The notes: generated by a model from the sequence alone, not told the origin. Shown: positions 27,134 to 37,388, counted from the first letter of the stretch. The stretch: DNA of 64,000 nt from Caldicellulosiruptor danielii (GCF_034343125.1 NZ_CP139957.1:891001-955000), one strand, 5' to 3'. Program-made: numbers and translations.

Positions 27134-28663
27134 ATGATAAAAATTCTTTTGGTAGAAGATGAAATTTTCATGAGAAAGGGTATTATCAAGCTCATTGATT
27201 GGGAAAGACTTGGATTTGAAATTGCATATGAAGCGGGAAATGGTCAGGAAGCCCTTGATATCCTCAAAAGTGAGAAGGTGGATGTGATAATAACCGATAT
27301 AAAAATGCCAGTAATGGACGGAATTGAGCTAATAAAAAGAGTTTCAGGGGAGTTTGATAACAAGCCAGCAATAATAATTATCAGTGGATACAATGAGTTT
27401 GAATTTGCAAAGGCAGCTATAAAGTATGGTGTAAATGATTATCTATTAAAACCTATAGATGAGAATGAGCTAATTCAAACCTTAGAGAGGATAAAAATGA
27501 GGATATCAAGCGAAAAGGAAGACTATAAAAAGAAAGAATTATTTGAATATGTGAGGAGGAACTCAGCCTTTATAAAAGCTCTTGAGATACAAAATGATGA
27601 TTATCTTGTAAGCTGTTGTGAAGATGGAGTAAAAAAATATTTTGGAATTTCAAAACAAGAAACTTTTCAATATGAAGACGATTTAACTATTTACGAAAAA
27701 TTAATAGAAACAGAAAAAAGTGTAAATACTAAGTATTCGAGTAGAGGTATAGAGATAAAGTGTTATTGGGATAGTTACTTTAATTTACTTTTTATAGTAA
27801 ACACCATTCAAGGGTATAAGAAAAATAGTTTAGTTAAACAGGTTTTTGAGGAGATAAGAAGCATATTAAATTTGCAGACAATAATTATGCAGGAGTATGC
27901 TTTTGCACAAAAGATACATACATTGTATCAACAGCTTTTGAGAAAATTTAACTTTGCCCAATTTTATGAAAAGAGTGGTGTAATTGAGGCATCAGAGATA
28001 GGGGAATTTGAACATTACCTTGAGGATAAAAAACTTTCAAAAGAGCTGATAAGACTAATTGAAGAAAAGCGATTTGAAGATATAAATATAAAACTTTCAA
28101 GATTTTTTAATGAATGCCAGAACAGTAAAATATCGCCAGAAGTGATAAAAGGCTATATTCTCTTTGCTGTGCTTGAAATAATAGATTACTTTGAAGTATA
28201 CCAGTTATTCGAAACTGATAGTATAAAGTTTATATTTAGAACAGATATACAGAAAAGCAAATTCATTTCCAAAGTTATGGAAATTTTAGACCAGGTGATA
28301 AATTGCATTGACCAAAATTCTAAATTTAATGGCTCGAGCTTTATGAAGAAAATAGAGTTGTTTATAAAAGAAAACTACAACAGAGACATAACAATAAAAA
28401 GTATAGCTCAACAGTTTTATATTAATCCCATATATCTTGGAAGAATGTTCAAAAAACATTTTAATATGCCGTTTAACAAGTATTTACATTTAGTACGTAT
28501 TGAGAATGCAAAAAGATTACTTTTAAAAACTGATAAAAAAATTTATGAAATAGCAAAGGAAGTGGGTTATAGTGACCCTGACTATTTTGCATTAAAATTT
28601 GAAGAATATGTAGGGAAAAGTCCTTCCAAATTTAGGAATTCTATATCTATCAATGAAGATTAA
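27134..28663 (+). CDS. YesN-type response regulator with AraC DNA-binding domain
   Basis: 509 aa: N-terminal receiver (LLVEDEIFMRKG, phospho-acceptor D55 in ITDIKMPVMDG, ISGY, KPID), a long middle region (about 130-405) with no recognised motif, and a C-terminal AraC-type double HTH (about 410-505: RDITIKSIAQQFYINPIYLGRMFKKH and IYEIAKEVGYSDPDYFALKFEEYVGKSPSKFR). ATG 27134 with GAGGGTG upstream gives the canonical start; the longer frame from 27101 overlaps the kinase. It is the probable activator of the aguA genes just downstream and of the transporter genes. Confidence 0.94.
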   Translation: MIKILLVEDEIFMRKGIIKLIDWERLGFEIAYEAGNGQEALDILKSEKVDVIITDIKMPVMDGIELIKRVSGEFDNKPAIIIISGYNEFEFAKAAIKYGVNDYLLKPIDENELIQTLERIKMRISSEKEDYKKKELFEYVRRNSAFIKALEIQNDDYLVSCCEDGVKKYFGISKQETFQYEDDLTIYEKLIETEKSVNTKYSSRGIEIKCYWDSYFNLLFIVNTIQGYKKNSLVKQVFEEIRSILNLQTIIMQEYAFAQKIHTLYQQLLRKFNFAQFYEKSGVIEASEIGEFEHYLEDKKLSKELIRLIEEKRFEDINIKLSRFFNECQNSKISPEVIKGYILFAVLEIIDYFEVYQLFETDSIKFIFRTDIQKSKFISKVMEILDQVINCIDQNSKFNGSSFMKKIELFIKENYNRDITIKSIAQQFYINPIYLGRMFKKHFNMPFNKYLHLVRIENAKRLLLKTDKKIYEIAKEVGYSDPDYFALKFEEYVGKSPSKFRNSISINED

Positions 28664-28674
28664 TTTTCTATGTT

Positions 28675-28700
28675 ATTTTTAGAAATCGTTTTCTAAAAAT
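28675..28700. promoter_or_regulatory. Palindromic LacI/CcpA-like operator upstream of aguA
   Basis: ATTTTTAGAAA, 4-base centre TCGT, TTTCTAAAAAT: a perfect 11-bp inverted repeat. The core AGAAATCGTTTTCT resembles a catabolite-responsive element (TGWAANCGNTNWCA) except that the outer TG/CA are AG/CT. It lies 22 bases before the aguA start. It could also act as a weak terminator for the yesN transcript. Confidence 0.5.
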
Positions 28701-28722
28701 CTGCAGGAGGTTGTGATTTGCT

Positions 28723-30804
28723 ATGATTTTATCAAATAGCAGTAACCCAAAATATTCTATGTGTTGGCTCTCTTATAAACCTATAGAGAAGAAAGAATAT
28801 GTCCAGGAAGTTGAAAAATTTTTAGGACAGATAGTGTTGTTAGAGAAGAATATATATTTTCAAAATGCAGGAAATGAGCTTAAAATAGCTTTAGGTGCTC
28901 TGTTTGGAACTGAACCGAGACTCAGCAATGCTGAGAATCTTTATATGGACAGTGGAATTATTCTAAGTAAAGTGACAAATGAAAAACTTAGCATTTTTAT
29001 AACCGAGGTTGAAAAGGAAGCAGTGGGAGAGGAAGGATTTTTAATAAAAGTTGTAGATGAAAATAAGAAAAAATACATTATTGTTGCATCAAAAAGTGAA
29101 AAAGGAATAATATATGGGACATTTCATTTGATAAACAAGTTTAGACTTAAAACAGGATTAAAAGAACTCAATTGTATAGAAAATCCAAAGGCACCACTGC
29201 GAATTATTAATCAATGGGATAATATGGATGGAAGTATTGAAAGAGGATATGCAGGCAAATCCATATTTTTTGCGAATGGGAGAATAAAACGCAATTATAA
29301 ACGTATATGGGATTATGCAAGGCTTCTTGCCTCAATTGGAATAAATGGTGTTGTGGTAAATAATGTAAATGTAAGAGATAAAGCCATATGGTTGATAACA
29401 CCCAAATATTTAAATGACCTTTCAAAAATAGCAGAAATATTCAGACTCTATGGAATAAAACTTTATCTTAGCATAAACTTTGCAAGTCCAATTTACATTG
29501 GAGGTCTTGACACTGCAGATCCACTTGATAAAAACGTACAAAATTGGTGGAAGGATACTGTACAAACTATTTACAGCTACATTCCAGACTTTGGTGGATT
29601 TTTGGTAAAAGCCGACTCTGAATTCAATCCAGGACCTTATGTATATGATAGAACACATGCAGATGGGGCAAACATGCTGGCAGAGGCACTCTTACCTTAT
29701 AGTGGGATTGTCATCTGGCGTGCATTTGTTTACAACTGCCTGCAGGATTGGAGAGATACGAAGACAGACAGAGCAAAGGCTGCATATGACAATTTTAAAC
29801 CACTTGATGGGAAATTTCTTGATAATGTCATTTTACAGATAAAATATGGACCGATGGATTTTCAGGTAAGGGAACCTGTCTCACCTCTTTTTGGCGCTAT
29901 GGAAAAGACAAACCAGATGATAGAGTTTCAAATAACACAAGAATACACAGGGCAGCAAATTCATCTGTGCTATTTGGGGACGCTCTGGAAAGAAATTTTA
30001 GAGTTTGACACATATTGCAAGGGAAAAGGTTCATATGTAAAGAAAATAGTGGATGGAAGCCTATTAGGAATGAAATATGCAGGATTTGCAGGTGTTTCAA
30101 ACATTGGGGATAGCATCAACTGGACAGGTCATGACCTTGCTCAGGCAAATCTGTGGACGTTTGGGAAACTTGCGTGGGACCCCGACATAGAGATTGAGGA
30201 TATAGCAAGAGAGTGGACCATTTTAACATTTGGAGACGACAAAAAAGTGGTTGACAACATTTTATGGATGCTTCTTAATTCTCACGCCATTTACGAAAAA
30301 TATACAACGCCGCTTGGGCTTGGCTGGATGGTAAATCCGGGTCATCACTACGGTCCAAACCCAGAAGGGTATGAGTATTCGAAGTGGGGAACGTATCACC
30401 GAGCAGACACAAAGGCAATTGGGGTTGACAGAACTTCAAGAGGAACAGGTTATACATTGCAGTATCACAAGCCCTGGCAGGAAATATTCGATGATATAAA
30501 TAAATGTCCTGAAGAACTTCTTCTATTTTTCCACAGAGTGCCATATGATTTTAGGCTGAAAAATGGGAAGACACTAATACAGTTTATGTATGACTCTCAC
30601 TTTGAAGGAGCTGAGATGGTAGACGAACTTATAGAAAAGTGGGAAGAACTGAGAGGAAAGATTGATGGAAAAATTTTCAACAGAGTATATGAGAGATTAA
30701 AGATGCAAAAAGAGCATGCAATAGAATGGAGAGATGTTATCAACACATATTTTTATAGAAAGACAGGAATACCTGATGAAAAGGGAAGAGTAATATATCC
30801 ATAA
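28723..30804 (+). CDS. aguA: Alpha-glucuronidase, GH67
   Basis: A 693-aa glycoside hydrolase that removes (4-O-methyl)glucuronic acid from the non-reducing end of xylo-oligosaccharides. There is no signal peptide, so it acts on imported aldouronates. GH67 features: an N-terminal beta-rich domain with the family's [20 protein letters not shown] segment, [19 protein letters not shown], the general acid E300 in [11 protein letters not shown], the catalytic Asp in [12 protein letters not shown] and Glu in ITQEYTG, and [20 protein letters not shown]. Length is normal. AGGAGGT precedes ATG 28723. It begins the unit that continues with fructuronate reductase and mannonate dehydratase. Confidence 0.97.
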   Translation: MILSNSSNPKYSMCWLSYKPIEKKEYVQEVEKFLGQIVLLEKNIYFQNAGNELKIALGALFGTEPRLSNAENLYMDSGIILSKVTNEKLSIFITEVEKEAVGEEGFLIKVVDENKKKYIIVASKSEKGIIYGTFHLINKFRLKTGLKELNCIENPKAPLRIINQWDNMDGSIERGYAGKSIFFANGRIKRNYKRIWDYARLLASIGINGVVVNNVNVRDKAIWLITPKYLNDLSKIAEIFRLYGIKLYLSINFASPIYIGGLDTADPLDKNVQNWWKDTVQTIYSYIPDFGGFLVKADSEFNPGPYVYDRTHADGANMLAEALLPYSGIVIWRAFVYNCLQDWRDTKTDRAKAAYDNFKPLDGKFLDNVILQIKYGPMDFQVREPVSPLFGAMEKTNQMIEFQITQEYTGQQIHLCYLGTLWKEILEFDTYCKGKGSYVKKIVDGSLLGMKYAGFAGVSNIGDSINWTGHDLAQANLWTFGKLAWDPDIEIEDIAREWTILTFGDDKKVVDNILWMLLNSHAIYEKYTTPLGLGWMVNPGHHYGPNPEGYEYSKWGTYHRADTKAIGVDRTSRGTGYTLQYHKPWQEIFDDINKCPEELLLFFHRVPYDFRLKNGKTLIQFMYDSHFEGAEMVDELIEKWEELRGKIDGKIFNRVYERLKMQKEHAIEWRDVINTYFYRKTGIPDEKGRVIYP

Positions 30805-30850
30805 AGATAAAATAGAAAAATTTTTTAAAAAGCGAGGTTGAAAAGCTGAG

Positions 30851-32470
30851 ATGTCTGAACTGAAGAAAAAATATATATCGACGCAAGATTTATGGGAAAA
30901 AGCCAATATTGTGTTGCCTCAATTTGATATTGAAAAAATAGAAAATGCTACTTACCAGAATCCAGTTTGGCTTCATTTTGGAGCTGGCAATATCTTCAGA
31001 GGCTACATTGCAGCAATAGTTCAGGATTTAATTGAAAGAGGAGAGCTTAGCAGGGGAGTAATCGCAGCAGAGCTTTTTGACTATGAGATAATAGACAGGA
31101 TATACAAACCTTATGACAATCTCTGCTTGGCTGTGACATCTGATGCAAAAGGAAATTTGGAAAAAAGAGTGATTGCAAGTATTACAGAAGGGCTTAAGTG
31201 TGATAAGAGCTTTGAAGCAGATTGGCAAAGACTCTGCAGAATTTTTGAAAGTACATCTCTTGAGCTTGTAACATTCACGATAACAGAAAAAGGATACAAC
31301 CTGTTTGACCTCAAAGGTGAGTATTTGCCTACAGTAAAAGAGGATATAGAAAATGGGCCGAAAAATCCAAAAAGTTCGATGGGCAAGGTTGCAGCCTTGG
31401 CATATGTTCGATACAAAAGCGGCAGAAAACCAGTTGCATATGTGAGCCTTGACAATTGTTCCAAAAACGGTGAAAAGCTGCAAAGTTCAATAGTTCAGAT
31501 AGCTAAAGAGTGGGCAAAAAGAGGTCTTGTTGAAGAGGATTTTGTTGAATACTTGAACGATAATTCTTTGGTAAGTTTCCCATGGAGCATGATAGACAAG
31601 ATTGTTCCAAGACCTTCAGAGAGAATAAAGGAGCTTTTAGAGGAAGATGGACTTGAAAATATGGATATCATCTGCACATCAAAAAATACATACATTGCAC
31701 CGTTTGTCAATACAGAAAAGGCTCAGTACCTTGTGATAGAAGATTGTTTTCCAAATGGAAGACCTCCTCTGGAAAGAGCAGGAGTGTTTATGACAGATAG
31801 GAAGACGGTAGAGGACTCTGAGCGGATGAAGGTTCAGACATGTTTGAATCCTCTTCACACGGCTTTGGCTATATTTGGCTGTTTGCTTGGGTATAAGACA
31901 ATTTATGAAGAGGTAAAAGATGAGCATTTAAAAAAGTTTATCGAAAAGATAGGGTACGATGAAGGATTGAAGGTTGTGATTGACCCAAAGATAATAAATC
32001 CGAGTGAGTATATAAAAGAAGTGATAGAAGAGAGATTTCCAAATCCATATATACCTGATACACCGCAGAGGATTGCAACAGACACGTCACAAAAGATGCC
32101 AATTAGGTTTGGAGAGACTATAAAGGCTTACGCAGAAAGCCAAGATTTAGATGTAAAAAGCCTCAGATACATTCCTCTTGTGATAGCTGGATGGCTGAGA
32201 TATTTAATGTGCATTGATGATGAGGGGAAAACTTTTGAGCCAAGTCCGGACCCACTTTTACCTGAGCTTAAAAAACATCTTGAAGGTATAGAGCTTGGCA
32301 AAGAGTATGATGATTTAGAAGAAAGGCTAAGACCAATTCTGGCAAATGAGGTTATTTTCAAGGTTGACTTATTTAAAGTGGGACTTGCAAAGAAGGTAGT
32401 GGAATATTTCAAAGAGATGATACAAGGTATTGGAGCTGTGAGAAAAACCTTGCAAAAGTATGTAAATTAA
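30851..32470 (+). CDS. uxuB: Fructuronate reductase (mannitol dehydrogenase family)
   Basis: A 539-aa polyol/uronate dehydrogenase of the long-chain mannitol dehydrogenase family, reducing D-fructuronate to D-mannonate with NADH. Visible: the nucleotide-binding stretch [43 protein letters not shown], the catalytic Lys/His region in [17 protein letters not shown], and a helical C-terminal domain. Its position between aguA and uxuA fixes the role in glucuronate breakdown. The uronate isomerase that would supply fructuronate is not in the window. Confidence 0.92.
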   Translation: MSELKKKYISTQDLWEKANIVLPQFDIEKIENATYQNPVWLHFGAGNIFRGYIAAIVQDLIERGELSRGVIAAELFDYEIIDRIYKPYDNLCLAVTSDAKGNLEKRVIASITEGLKCDKSFEADWQRLCRIFESTSLELVTFTITEKGYNLFDLKGEYLPTVKEDIENGPKNPKSSMGKVAALAYVRYKSGRKPVAYVSLDNCSKNGEKLQSSIVQIAKEWAKRGLVEEDFVEYLNDNSLVSFPWSMIDKIVPRPSERIKELLEEDGLENMDIICTSKNTYIAPFVNTEKAQYLVIEDCFPNGRPPLERAGVFMTDRKTVEDSERMKVQTCLNPLHTALAIFGCLLGYKTIYEEVKDEHLKKFIEKIGYDEGLKVVIDPKIINPSEYIKEVIEERFPNPYIPDTPQRIATDTSQKMPIRFGETIKAYAESQDLDVKSLRYIPLVIAGWLRYLMCIDDEGKTFEPSPDPLLPELKKHLEGIELGKEYDDLEERLRPILANEVIFKVDLFKVGLAKKVVEYFKEMIQGIGAVRKTLQKYVN

Positions 32471-32502
32471 AAGATTTTCAAAAAGAAAGGGGCTTTAAAA
32501 AA

Positions 32503-33600
32503 ATGGGTTTTAAGATGACCTTTAGGTGGTTTGGTCCAAATGATGATAATATTCCACTTGAGTATATACGTCAGATTCCAGGCATATATGGTGTTGTAAC
32601 AGCCATATTTGATATTCCAGTTGGAGAGGTATGGCCGGAAGATAGGATTTTTGCGCTAAAAAAGATGGTAGAAGATGCAGGCCTTAAATTTGAGGTAATA
32701 GAGAGTGTAAATGTCCATGAGGACATAAAACTTGGACTTCCCACAAGAGATAGATATATAGAGAACTACAAACAGACCATAAGGAACTTGGCAAAAGCAG
32801 GTGTAAAGGTAATATGTTATAACTTTATGCCTGTATTTGACTGGCTGAGGACAGACCTTGCGAAAAAGCTTCCTGATGGTTCGGAGGTTATGGAATACAA
32901 CCATGAGATGCTCAAGAATCTCACACCAGATGAACTTGTAAAAAGCATGGAAAAGGGATCACAAGGTTTTTCTCTTCCTGGTTGGGAGAGCTACAGGTTA
33001 AAACAGCTGCAAAGCTTATTTGAGATGTACAAGGATGTTGATGAGAATAAGCTTTTGCAAAACCTTATCTACTTTTTGGAGAATATAATTCCTGTGTGTG
33101 AAGAGTGCGACGTTAAAATGGCAATACATCCAGATGATCCGCCCTGGTCACTTTTTGGTCTTCCAAGGGTTGTGACAAACAAGGAAAATATAGAAAAGTT
33201 TTTGAAAGCGGTTGACAGTCCGTACAATGGGCTAACACTTTGCACAGGGTCACTTGGAGCAAACAAGGAAAATAACATCCCAGAGCTTATAAGATATTTT
33301 GGCAAGATGGGAAGAATACATTTTATGCATGTGAGAAATATAAAATTTACTGGTGAGAGGTCTTTTTACGAAACATCACACCTGTCGACAGATGGTTCAT
33401 TTGACATGTTTGAGATTATGAAAGCTATATATGATATCGGCTTTGACGGGTATTTGCGACCTGACCATGGGAGGATGATTTGGGGCGAAAAGGGAAGACC
33501 TGGATATGGACTTTATGATAGAGCACTTGGTATTGCGTATTTGAACGGGCTGTGGGAGGCAATTGAAAAGATGTTAAAGAATAGAAAAAGTAGTAAGTAG
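32503..33600 (+). CDS. uxuA: Mannonate dehydratase
   Basis: A 365-aa TIM-barrel enzyme dehydrating D-mannonate to 2-keto-3-deoxygluconate. It begins [23 protein letters not shown] and has the metal-binding His/Cys/Asp positions in [28 protein letters not shown] and [16 protein letters not shown] lies about 10 bases before ATG 32503. KDG kinase and aldolase are not encoded here. The 3' flank is occupied by a structured, higher-GC segment that looks foreign. Confidence 0.95.
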   Translation: MGFKMTFRWFGPNDDNIPLEYIRQIPGIYGVVTAIFDIPVGEVWPEDRIFALKKMVEDAGLKFEVIESVNVHEDIKLGLPTRDRYIENYKQTIRNLAKAGVKVICYNFMPVFDWLRTDLAKKLPDGSEVMEYNHEMLKNLTPDELVKSMEKGSQGFSLPGWESYRLKQLQSLFEMYKDVDENKLLQNLIYFLENIIPVCEECDVKMAIHPDDPPWSLFGLPRVVTNKENIEKFLKAVDSPYNGLTLCTGSLGANKENNIPELIRYFGKMGRIHFMHVRNIKFTGERSFYETSHLSTDGSFDMFEIMKAIYDIGFDGYLRPDHGRMIWGEKGRPGYGLYDRALGIAYLNGLWEAIEKMLKNRKSSK

Positions 33601-33602
33601 AA

Positions 33603-33725
33603 AAGAGAGAGGTTTCTCCCGAAAACCGCCTGCTGGGGCTGGGAGACATTGAAATGGCGGACTATAAATACCCCAGCCATCTTGAGCCGTTGCTTGCTTG
33701 AGGTGGCTCAAGATGTTCTTGAGTT
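33603..33725 (+). mobile_element. Probable IS200/IS605 right-end remnant (tnpB tail plus omega-RNA-like structure)
   Basis: A short, GC-richer insert between uxuA and the GH2 gene. One frame stays open from about 33603 to TGA 33699-33701 and reads REVSPENRLLGLGD..., similar in style to TnpB C termini. The RNA strand can form a hairpin (33611-33615 with 33623-33627) and two crossing helices: CCGCC 33626-33630 with GGCGG 33656-33660, and GCTGGGG 33632-33638 with CCCCAGC 33671-33677, a pseudoknot. A perfect 10-bp hairpin (33679-33688 with 33705-33714) follows, as at IS200/IS605 right ends. No transposase body is present. It could instead be another structured RNA. Confidence 0.4.
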
Positions 33726-33731
33726 TCAAAA

Positions 33732-36164
33732 ATGCAGAAGATAAATTTGGACAGGTCATGGGAATATTTTAAGCTTGGTTTTACAAATGTATTAAACTTG
33801 ACAAGTTCAGAGTATGAGCGGAAAAAGGTAGATTTACCACATGATGCTGTAATTGAAATGGAAAGAAGTGAAGTTAATTCTTCAGGTGCTGGGGAAGGAT
33901 ATACTGCGGGATGCAGTTTGTATTATAAGAAAGAGTTGATTTTAGATAAACAATGGAAGGGCAAAAATTTAATACTCGAGTTTGAAGGAATTATGGGTAT
34001 AGCTGAGATTTTTGTAAATGGTAGGTTAGTGGCAAAACATTTCAATGGATACACGAGCTTTCTAATTGATATAACAAAACATGTAAAGTTTGACGATAAG
34101 AACACCATTATTGTGCGTATAGAAAATACTCATAAGCCAAGCTCAAGATGGTACGCAGGTTGTGGTATATACAGGCATGTGTGGCTACACATTGGCGGCA
34201 AAGTGTATATTAAACCATGGCATTTGCATGTTCAAACCAGAGCAATTGAAAATGAAACTGCAAAATTAGAAGTAAGAGCTGTTGTTGTAAATAGTAGTAA
34301 TGAGAAAGTTAATGGAGTAATAAAATTTGATGTATTTTCAAAAGAGGAAAGACTATTGCTCAGCAGTGAAGAGAGGTTTTTGATTGGTGAAAATGAAGAA
34401 AAGGTAATTGCTAAAACATTAGAACTAAAACCTTTTAAATATTGGGATATAGAAGACCCATATCTTTATAAGATTCAAGCAACTATTATTTGTGACGAGT
34501 GTATTGAAGATAGTGCTTCTACATTCTTTGGTATCCGAGCAATTTCAGTTCATCCAAAGGAAGGATTCAAATTAAATGGTAAACCACTAAAATTAAAAGG
34601 TGGCTGTATTCATCATGACAACGGACCGCTTGGAAGTGCAAGTTACGATAGGGCTGAAGAGAGAAAAGTAGAACTTTTAAAAGCTTCTGGTTTTAATGCA
34701 GTAAGACTTGCACATAATCCGTTTGCTCCAGCTTTTTTGGATGCATGTGATAGATTAGGAATGCTTGTGATAGAAGAATTTTTTGATGTGTGGCATGCTG
34801 GAAAAGTTAGTTTTGACTACCATCTATTTTTTGACAAATACTGGGAAGAAGATTTGGAGTCCACCATAATGAGAGACTATAATCATCCTTCGATAATAAT
34901 GTGGTCAATAGGTAACGAGATTACATGGGGAGTTGGCGTTGATGTTGAAGATGATAGCAACAACTCAATATACACATGGTGTGAGCGATTAGCGAAAAGG
35001 GTAAAAAGTTTAGATCAATCAAGGCTTGTAACAGCAGCACTGTGCGCAATTCCGGATGATTATAAAACGCTTTTTGCTATTATTGAAGAGGGTAACTATG
35101 TAATAAGACTACTAAAACAAGAAGCAGATATTATTGAAGATAAATGGGGCGAATTTTCAGAGAAGTTTTCGAGATTTCTGGATGTAGTTGGTTATAACTA
35201 TAAAGTAGATAGATATGAATATGATAAATTTAAATATCCTAATCGGATAATTTGCGGTACAGAAACGTATCCGTATACTCTTTTTAAAAACTGGAAACAA
35301 ACAATAGAAAATTCAAATGTGATAGGTGATTTTGTATGGACGGCTATTGATTATTTAGGTGAAGCAGGTCTTGGTAGAGTAAGTATTGAAGCAGATGATC
35401 TTAAATCTTTTTGCGGGTCTTATCCATGGTTTTTAGCAAATTGTGGGGATATTGATATTTGTGGTGAAAAGCGACCTCAATCGTATTACAGAGACATTGT
35501 TTGGGGGAACAGGAAAGATCCATATATTGTAATACTTCCACCGCAAGTTTATGGCAAAAAACTATACTTTAAACCCTGGGCATGGGAACCGGTTGAAAGA
35601 AATTACACTTTTCCTGGATATGAAGGGATGAAGGTATCGATACATGTCTATGCAGATGCAGATGAGGTTGAGCTGTTTGTAAATGGCAGAAGTTTGGGAA
35701 GAAAAGAAGCAGGGATTAATACTCAGTTTAAAACAGTTTATGACACAGTTTATGAACCTGGAGTAGTAGAAGCTGTAGCGTACAAAGATGGTAAAGAGAT
35801 TGGAAGGGACAGAATAGAAACAACAGATAAGCCGGCAGCTTTAAAATTATTTGCTGATAGAAAAATTATATCCTCTTCTTATGGAGATTTGTGTTATATA
35901 AAAATAGTGGCAGTAGATAGGAATGGGAGAGAGGTTGTTTTTGCAGATAACACAATATTTGTAGAAGTTGAAGGTGCAGGTAGACTTGTTGCTTTAGGAA
36001 CTTCTGATCCTTTGTCAACAGAACTATTTGTTGACCGAAAGAGAAAGCTCTATAAAGGTCGTGCACTCGCAATAGTAAAAAGCATTGGCAAAAAAGGAGA
36101 AATAAAATTGAAAGTTTTAGCAGATGACTTAGGTAGAGCACAGATTTTGATAGAGTGCATATGA
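33732..36164 (+). CDS. Glycoside hydrolase family 2 (beta-galactosidase/beta-glucuronidase-like)
   Basis: 810 aa without a signal peptide: N-terminal GH2 sugar-binding domain (YKKELILDKQWKGKNLILEFEGI, SSRWYAGCGIYRHVWL), immunoglobulin-like domain, TIM barrel (GGCIHHDNGPLG, VRLAHNPFAPAFLDACDRLGMLVIEEFFD) with acid/base E396 in WSIGNE and nucleophile E511 in GTETYP, then C-terminal DUF4982-like and Ig-like domains (YADADEVELFVNGRSLG). The sugar removed is uncertain; context favours a hemicellulose side chain. No SD is visible before ATG 33732, because the putative mobile-element scar ends just upstream. Confidence 0.92.
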   Translation: MQKINLDRSWEYFKLGFTNVLNLTSSEYERKKVDLPHDAVIEMERSEVNSSGAGEGYTAGCSLYYKKELILDKQWKGKNLILEFEGIMGIAEIFVNGRLVAKHFNGYTSFLIDITKHVKFDDKNTIIVRIENTHKPSSRWYAGCGIYRHVWLHIGGKVYIKPWHLHVQTRAIENETAKLEVRAVVVNSSNEKVNGVIKFDVFSKEERLLLSSEERFLIGENEEKVIAKTLELKPFKYWDIEDPYLYKIQATIICDECIEDSASTFFGIRAISVHPKEGFKLNGKPLKLKGGCIHHDNGPLGSASYDRAEERKVELLKASGFNAVRLAHNPFAPAFLDACDRLGMLVIEEFFDVWHAGKVSFDYHLFFDKYWEEDLESTIMRDYNHPSIIMWSIGNEITWGVGVDVEDDSNNSIYTWCERLAKRVKSLDQSRLVTAALCAIPDDYKTLFAIIEEGNYVIRLLKQEADIIEDKWGEFSEKFSRFLDVVGYNYKVDRYEYDKFKYPNRIICGTETYPYTLFKNWKQTIENSNVIGDFVWTAIDYLGEAGLGRVSIEADDLKSFCGSYPWFLANCGDIDICGEKRPQSYYRDIVWGNRKDPYIVILPPQVYGKKLYFKPWAWEPVERNYTFPGYEGMKVSIHVYADADEVELFVNGRSLGRKEAGINTQFKTVYDTVYEPGVVEAVAYKDGKEIGRDRIETTDKPAALKLFADRKIISSSYGDLCYIKIVAVDRNGREVVFADNTIFVEVEGAGRLVALGTSDPLSTELFVDRKRKLYKGRALAIVKSIGKKGEIKLKVLADDLGRAQILIECI

Positions 36165-36221
36165 GAATATTAAACTTTCTGAATATTTTTCTCAGCTACT
36201 CAAAAGAGTTCACAAAAACTA

Positions 36222-36250
36222 TTGCTCAACAATCTACTGTATGGTAAAAT
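36222..36250 (+). promoter_or_regulatory. Candidate promoter before cbiM
   Basis: TTGCTC (36222-36227), 17-base spacer, TAAAAT (36245-36250). A transcript from here would include the hairpin at 36302-36343 in its leader, about 45 bases in, so the hairpin could be an attenuator. No cobalamin riboswitch motif was recognised. Confidence 0.4.
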
Positions 36251-36301
36251 TAAAATCAGTGATGCAAACAAATAGACTATGGTAAATTAGATAACTGAAT
36301 C

Positions 36302-36350
36302 AAAGCCCACGAAGGGTAAAAAAAGTAACTTTTCGTGGGCTTTTTATTTT
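36302..36350 (+). terminator. Rho-independent terminator upstream of cbiM
   Basis: A perfect 12-bp stem, AAAGCCCACGAA (36302-36313) with TTCGTGGGCTTT (36332-36343), followed by a T-rich tract. It ends the GH2 transcript or attenuates cbiM. Confidence 0.88.
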
Positions 36351-36386
36351 TTCACAAATACTTTTAAAAAAGGAGGAAAGATACAG

Positions 36387-37040
36387 ATGCACATTCCTGA
36401 TGGTTATTTAAGTCCACAAACTTGTGCTACATTTTATGCTGCGTCTGTGGCAGTTGTTGGTATTGCATTTGCGAAGTTTAAAAAATCAGTTGATGAAAAG
36501 ACCTTTGTTCATCTTCCAATGGCATCAGCATTTACATTTATTGTTATGATGTTCAACTTTCCGGTAGTGGGTGGAAGTTCTGCTCATATTACTGGAATAC
36601 CACTTATAACTTATCTGTTCGGACCGTTTGCTTCAATCATAGCATCGACAGTAGTCTTGATAATCCAAGCTCTTTTGTTCAGAGATGGAGGAATTTTAGC
36701 ACTTGGAACTAATGTGTTTAACATGGCCATTGCTATTCCGCTGGTTACTATTTTTGTTGACAGCCTTCTGAAAATATCTAACCTTAAGAATGAAAAAGTC
36801 AGAATATTTATAAGCACATACATTTCTACAAATGTAGCTGCACTTTTGACGGCAGTTGAGCTTGGACTTCAACCAATTTTATTTACAAAAGCAGGAAAAC
36901 CGTTATATTTTATGTACGACTTGAAAACAACCATTCCTGCTATGATGGTTCCACACCTTTTGGTTATTGGGGTGGTTGAAGCAGTTTTGACAGTTTTGCT
37001 GTATTCACCTTTAAAAAATTTTGCTAAAATAAAAAAGTAA
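36387..37040 (+). CDS. cbiM: Energy-coupling transporter substrate-binding subunit CbiM (cobalt/nickel)
   Basis: A 217-aa membrane S component. It starts with the canonical MHIPDGYLSP, where Met1/His2 bind the metal at the extracellular face, and has the VVGGSSAHITG segment containing the second conserved His; about six TM helices follow. AAAGGAGG lies about 9 bases upstream. It is followed by a CbiN-like small protein, CbiQ and CbiO, making a full Co/Ni ECF module. Cobalt versus nickel cannot be told from the sequence. Confidence 0.95.
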   Translation: MHIPDGYLSPQTCATFYAASVAVVGIAFAKFKKSVDEKTFVHLPMASAFTFIVMMFNFPVVGGSSAHITGIPLITYLFGPFASIIASTVVLIIQALLFRDGGILALGTNVFNMAIAIPLVTIFVDSLLKISNLKNEKVRIFISTYISTNVAALLTAVELGLQPILFTKAGKPLYFMYDLKTTIPAMMVPHLLVIGVVEAVLTVLLYSPLKNFAKIKK

Positions 37041-37061
37041 TTTAAAGGGGTGATTTATATT

Positions 37062-37382
37062 ATGAAAAAAGATGTTGGCAATAACTTTAAAACGATATTA
37101 ATAATTCTGTTTTCCCTTGCTATTTTGACTCCGCTTGGGCTTTTGACACAAAACCCGGCGTTTGGCGAGTGGACTGAAGAAGAAATAAAGAAGATGCTGG
37201 GGTTTGTACCTGAGGGATTAAAAAAGTATGCTGTGGTTTATAAATTTGACCTTTTTGATGGCTATTCAGTTAAGTTTATTCACAACCAGTATATTGGCTA
37301 TATTTTATCAGCACTAATTGGAATAGCAGTTATATTCGCGGTATTTTTCTTATTAAAACATTTAATGACTGAAAGGGAGTAA
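37062..37382 (+). CDS. CbiN/NikN-like small membrane subunit (PDGLE-type)
   Basis: 106 aa with two TM helices (about residues 8-27 and 76-98) enclosing an extracellular loop, the architecture of CbiN or PDGLE-domain subunits that pair with CbiM. The loop contains NPAFGEWTEEEIKKMLGFVPEGLKKY, similar to the second half of NikM/CbiM-fusion proteins. ATG 37062 is preferred over GTG 37050 because AAAGGGGTG lies about 9 bases upstream. It sits between cbiM and cbiQ. Confidence 0.8.
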   Translation: MKKDVGNNFKTILIILFSLAILTPLGLLTQNPAFGEWTEEEIKKMLGFVPEGLKKYAVVYKFDLFDGYSVKFIHNQYIGYILSALIGIAVIFAVFFLLKHLMTERE

Positions 37383-37388
37383 GCTAAA

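Noticed and set aside
36165-36386. Cobalamin or NiCo riboswitch before cbiM
   Set aside because: No B12-box-like sequence or paired conserved loops could be found; only a promoter-like pair and a terminator are visible.
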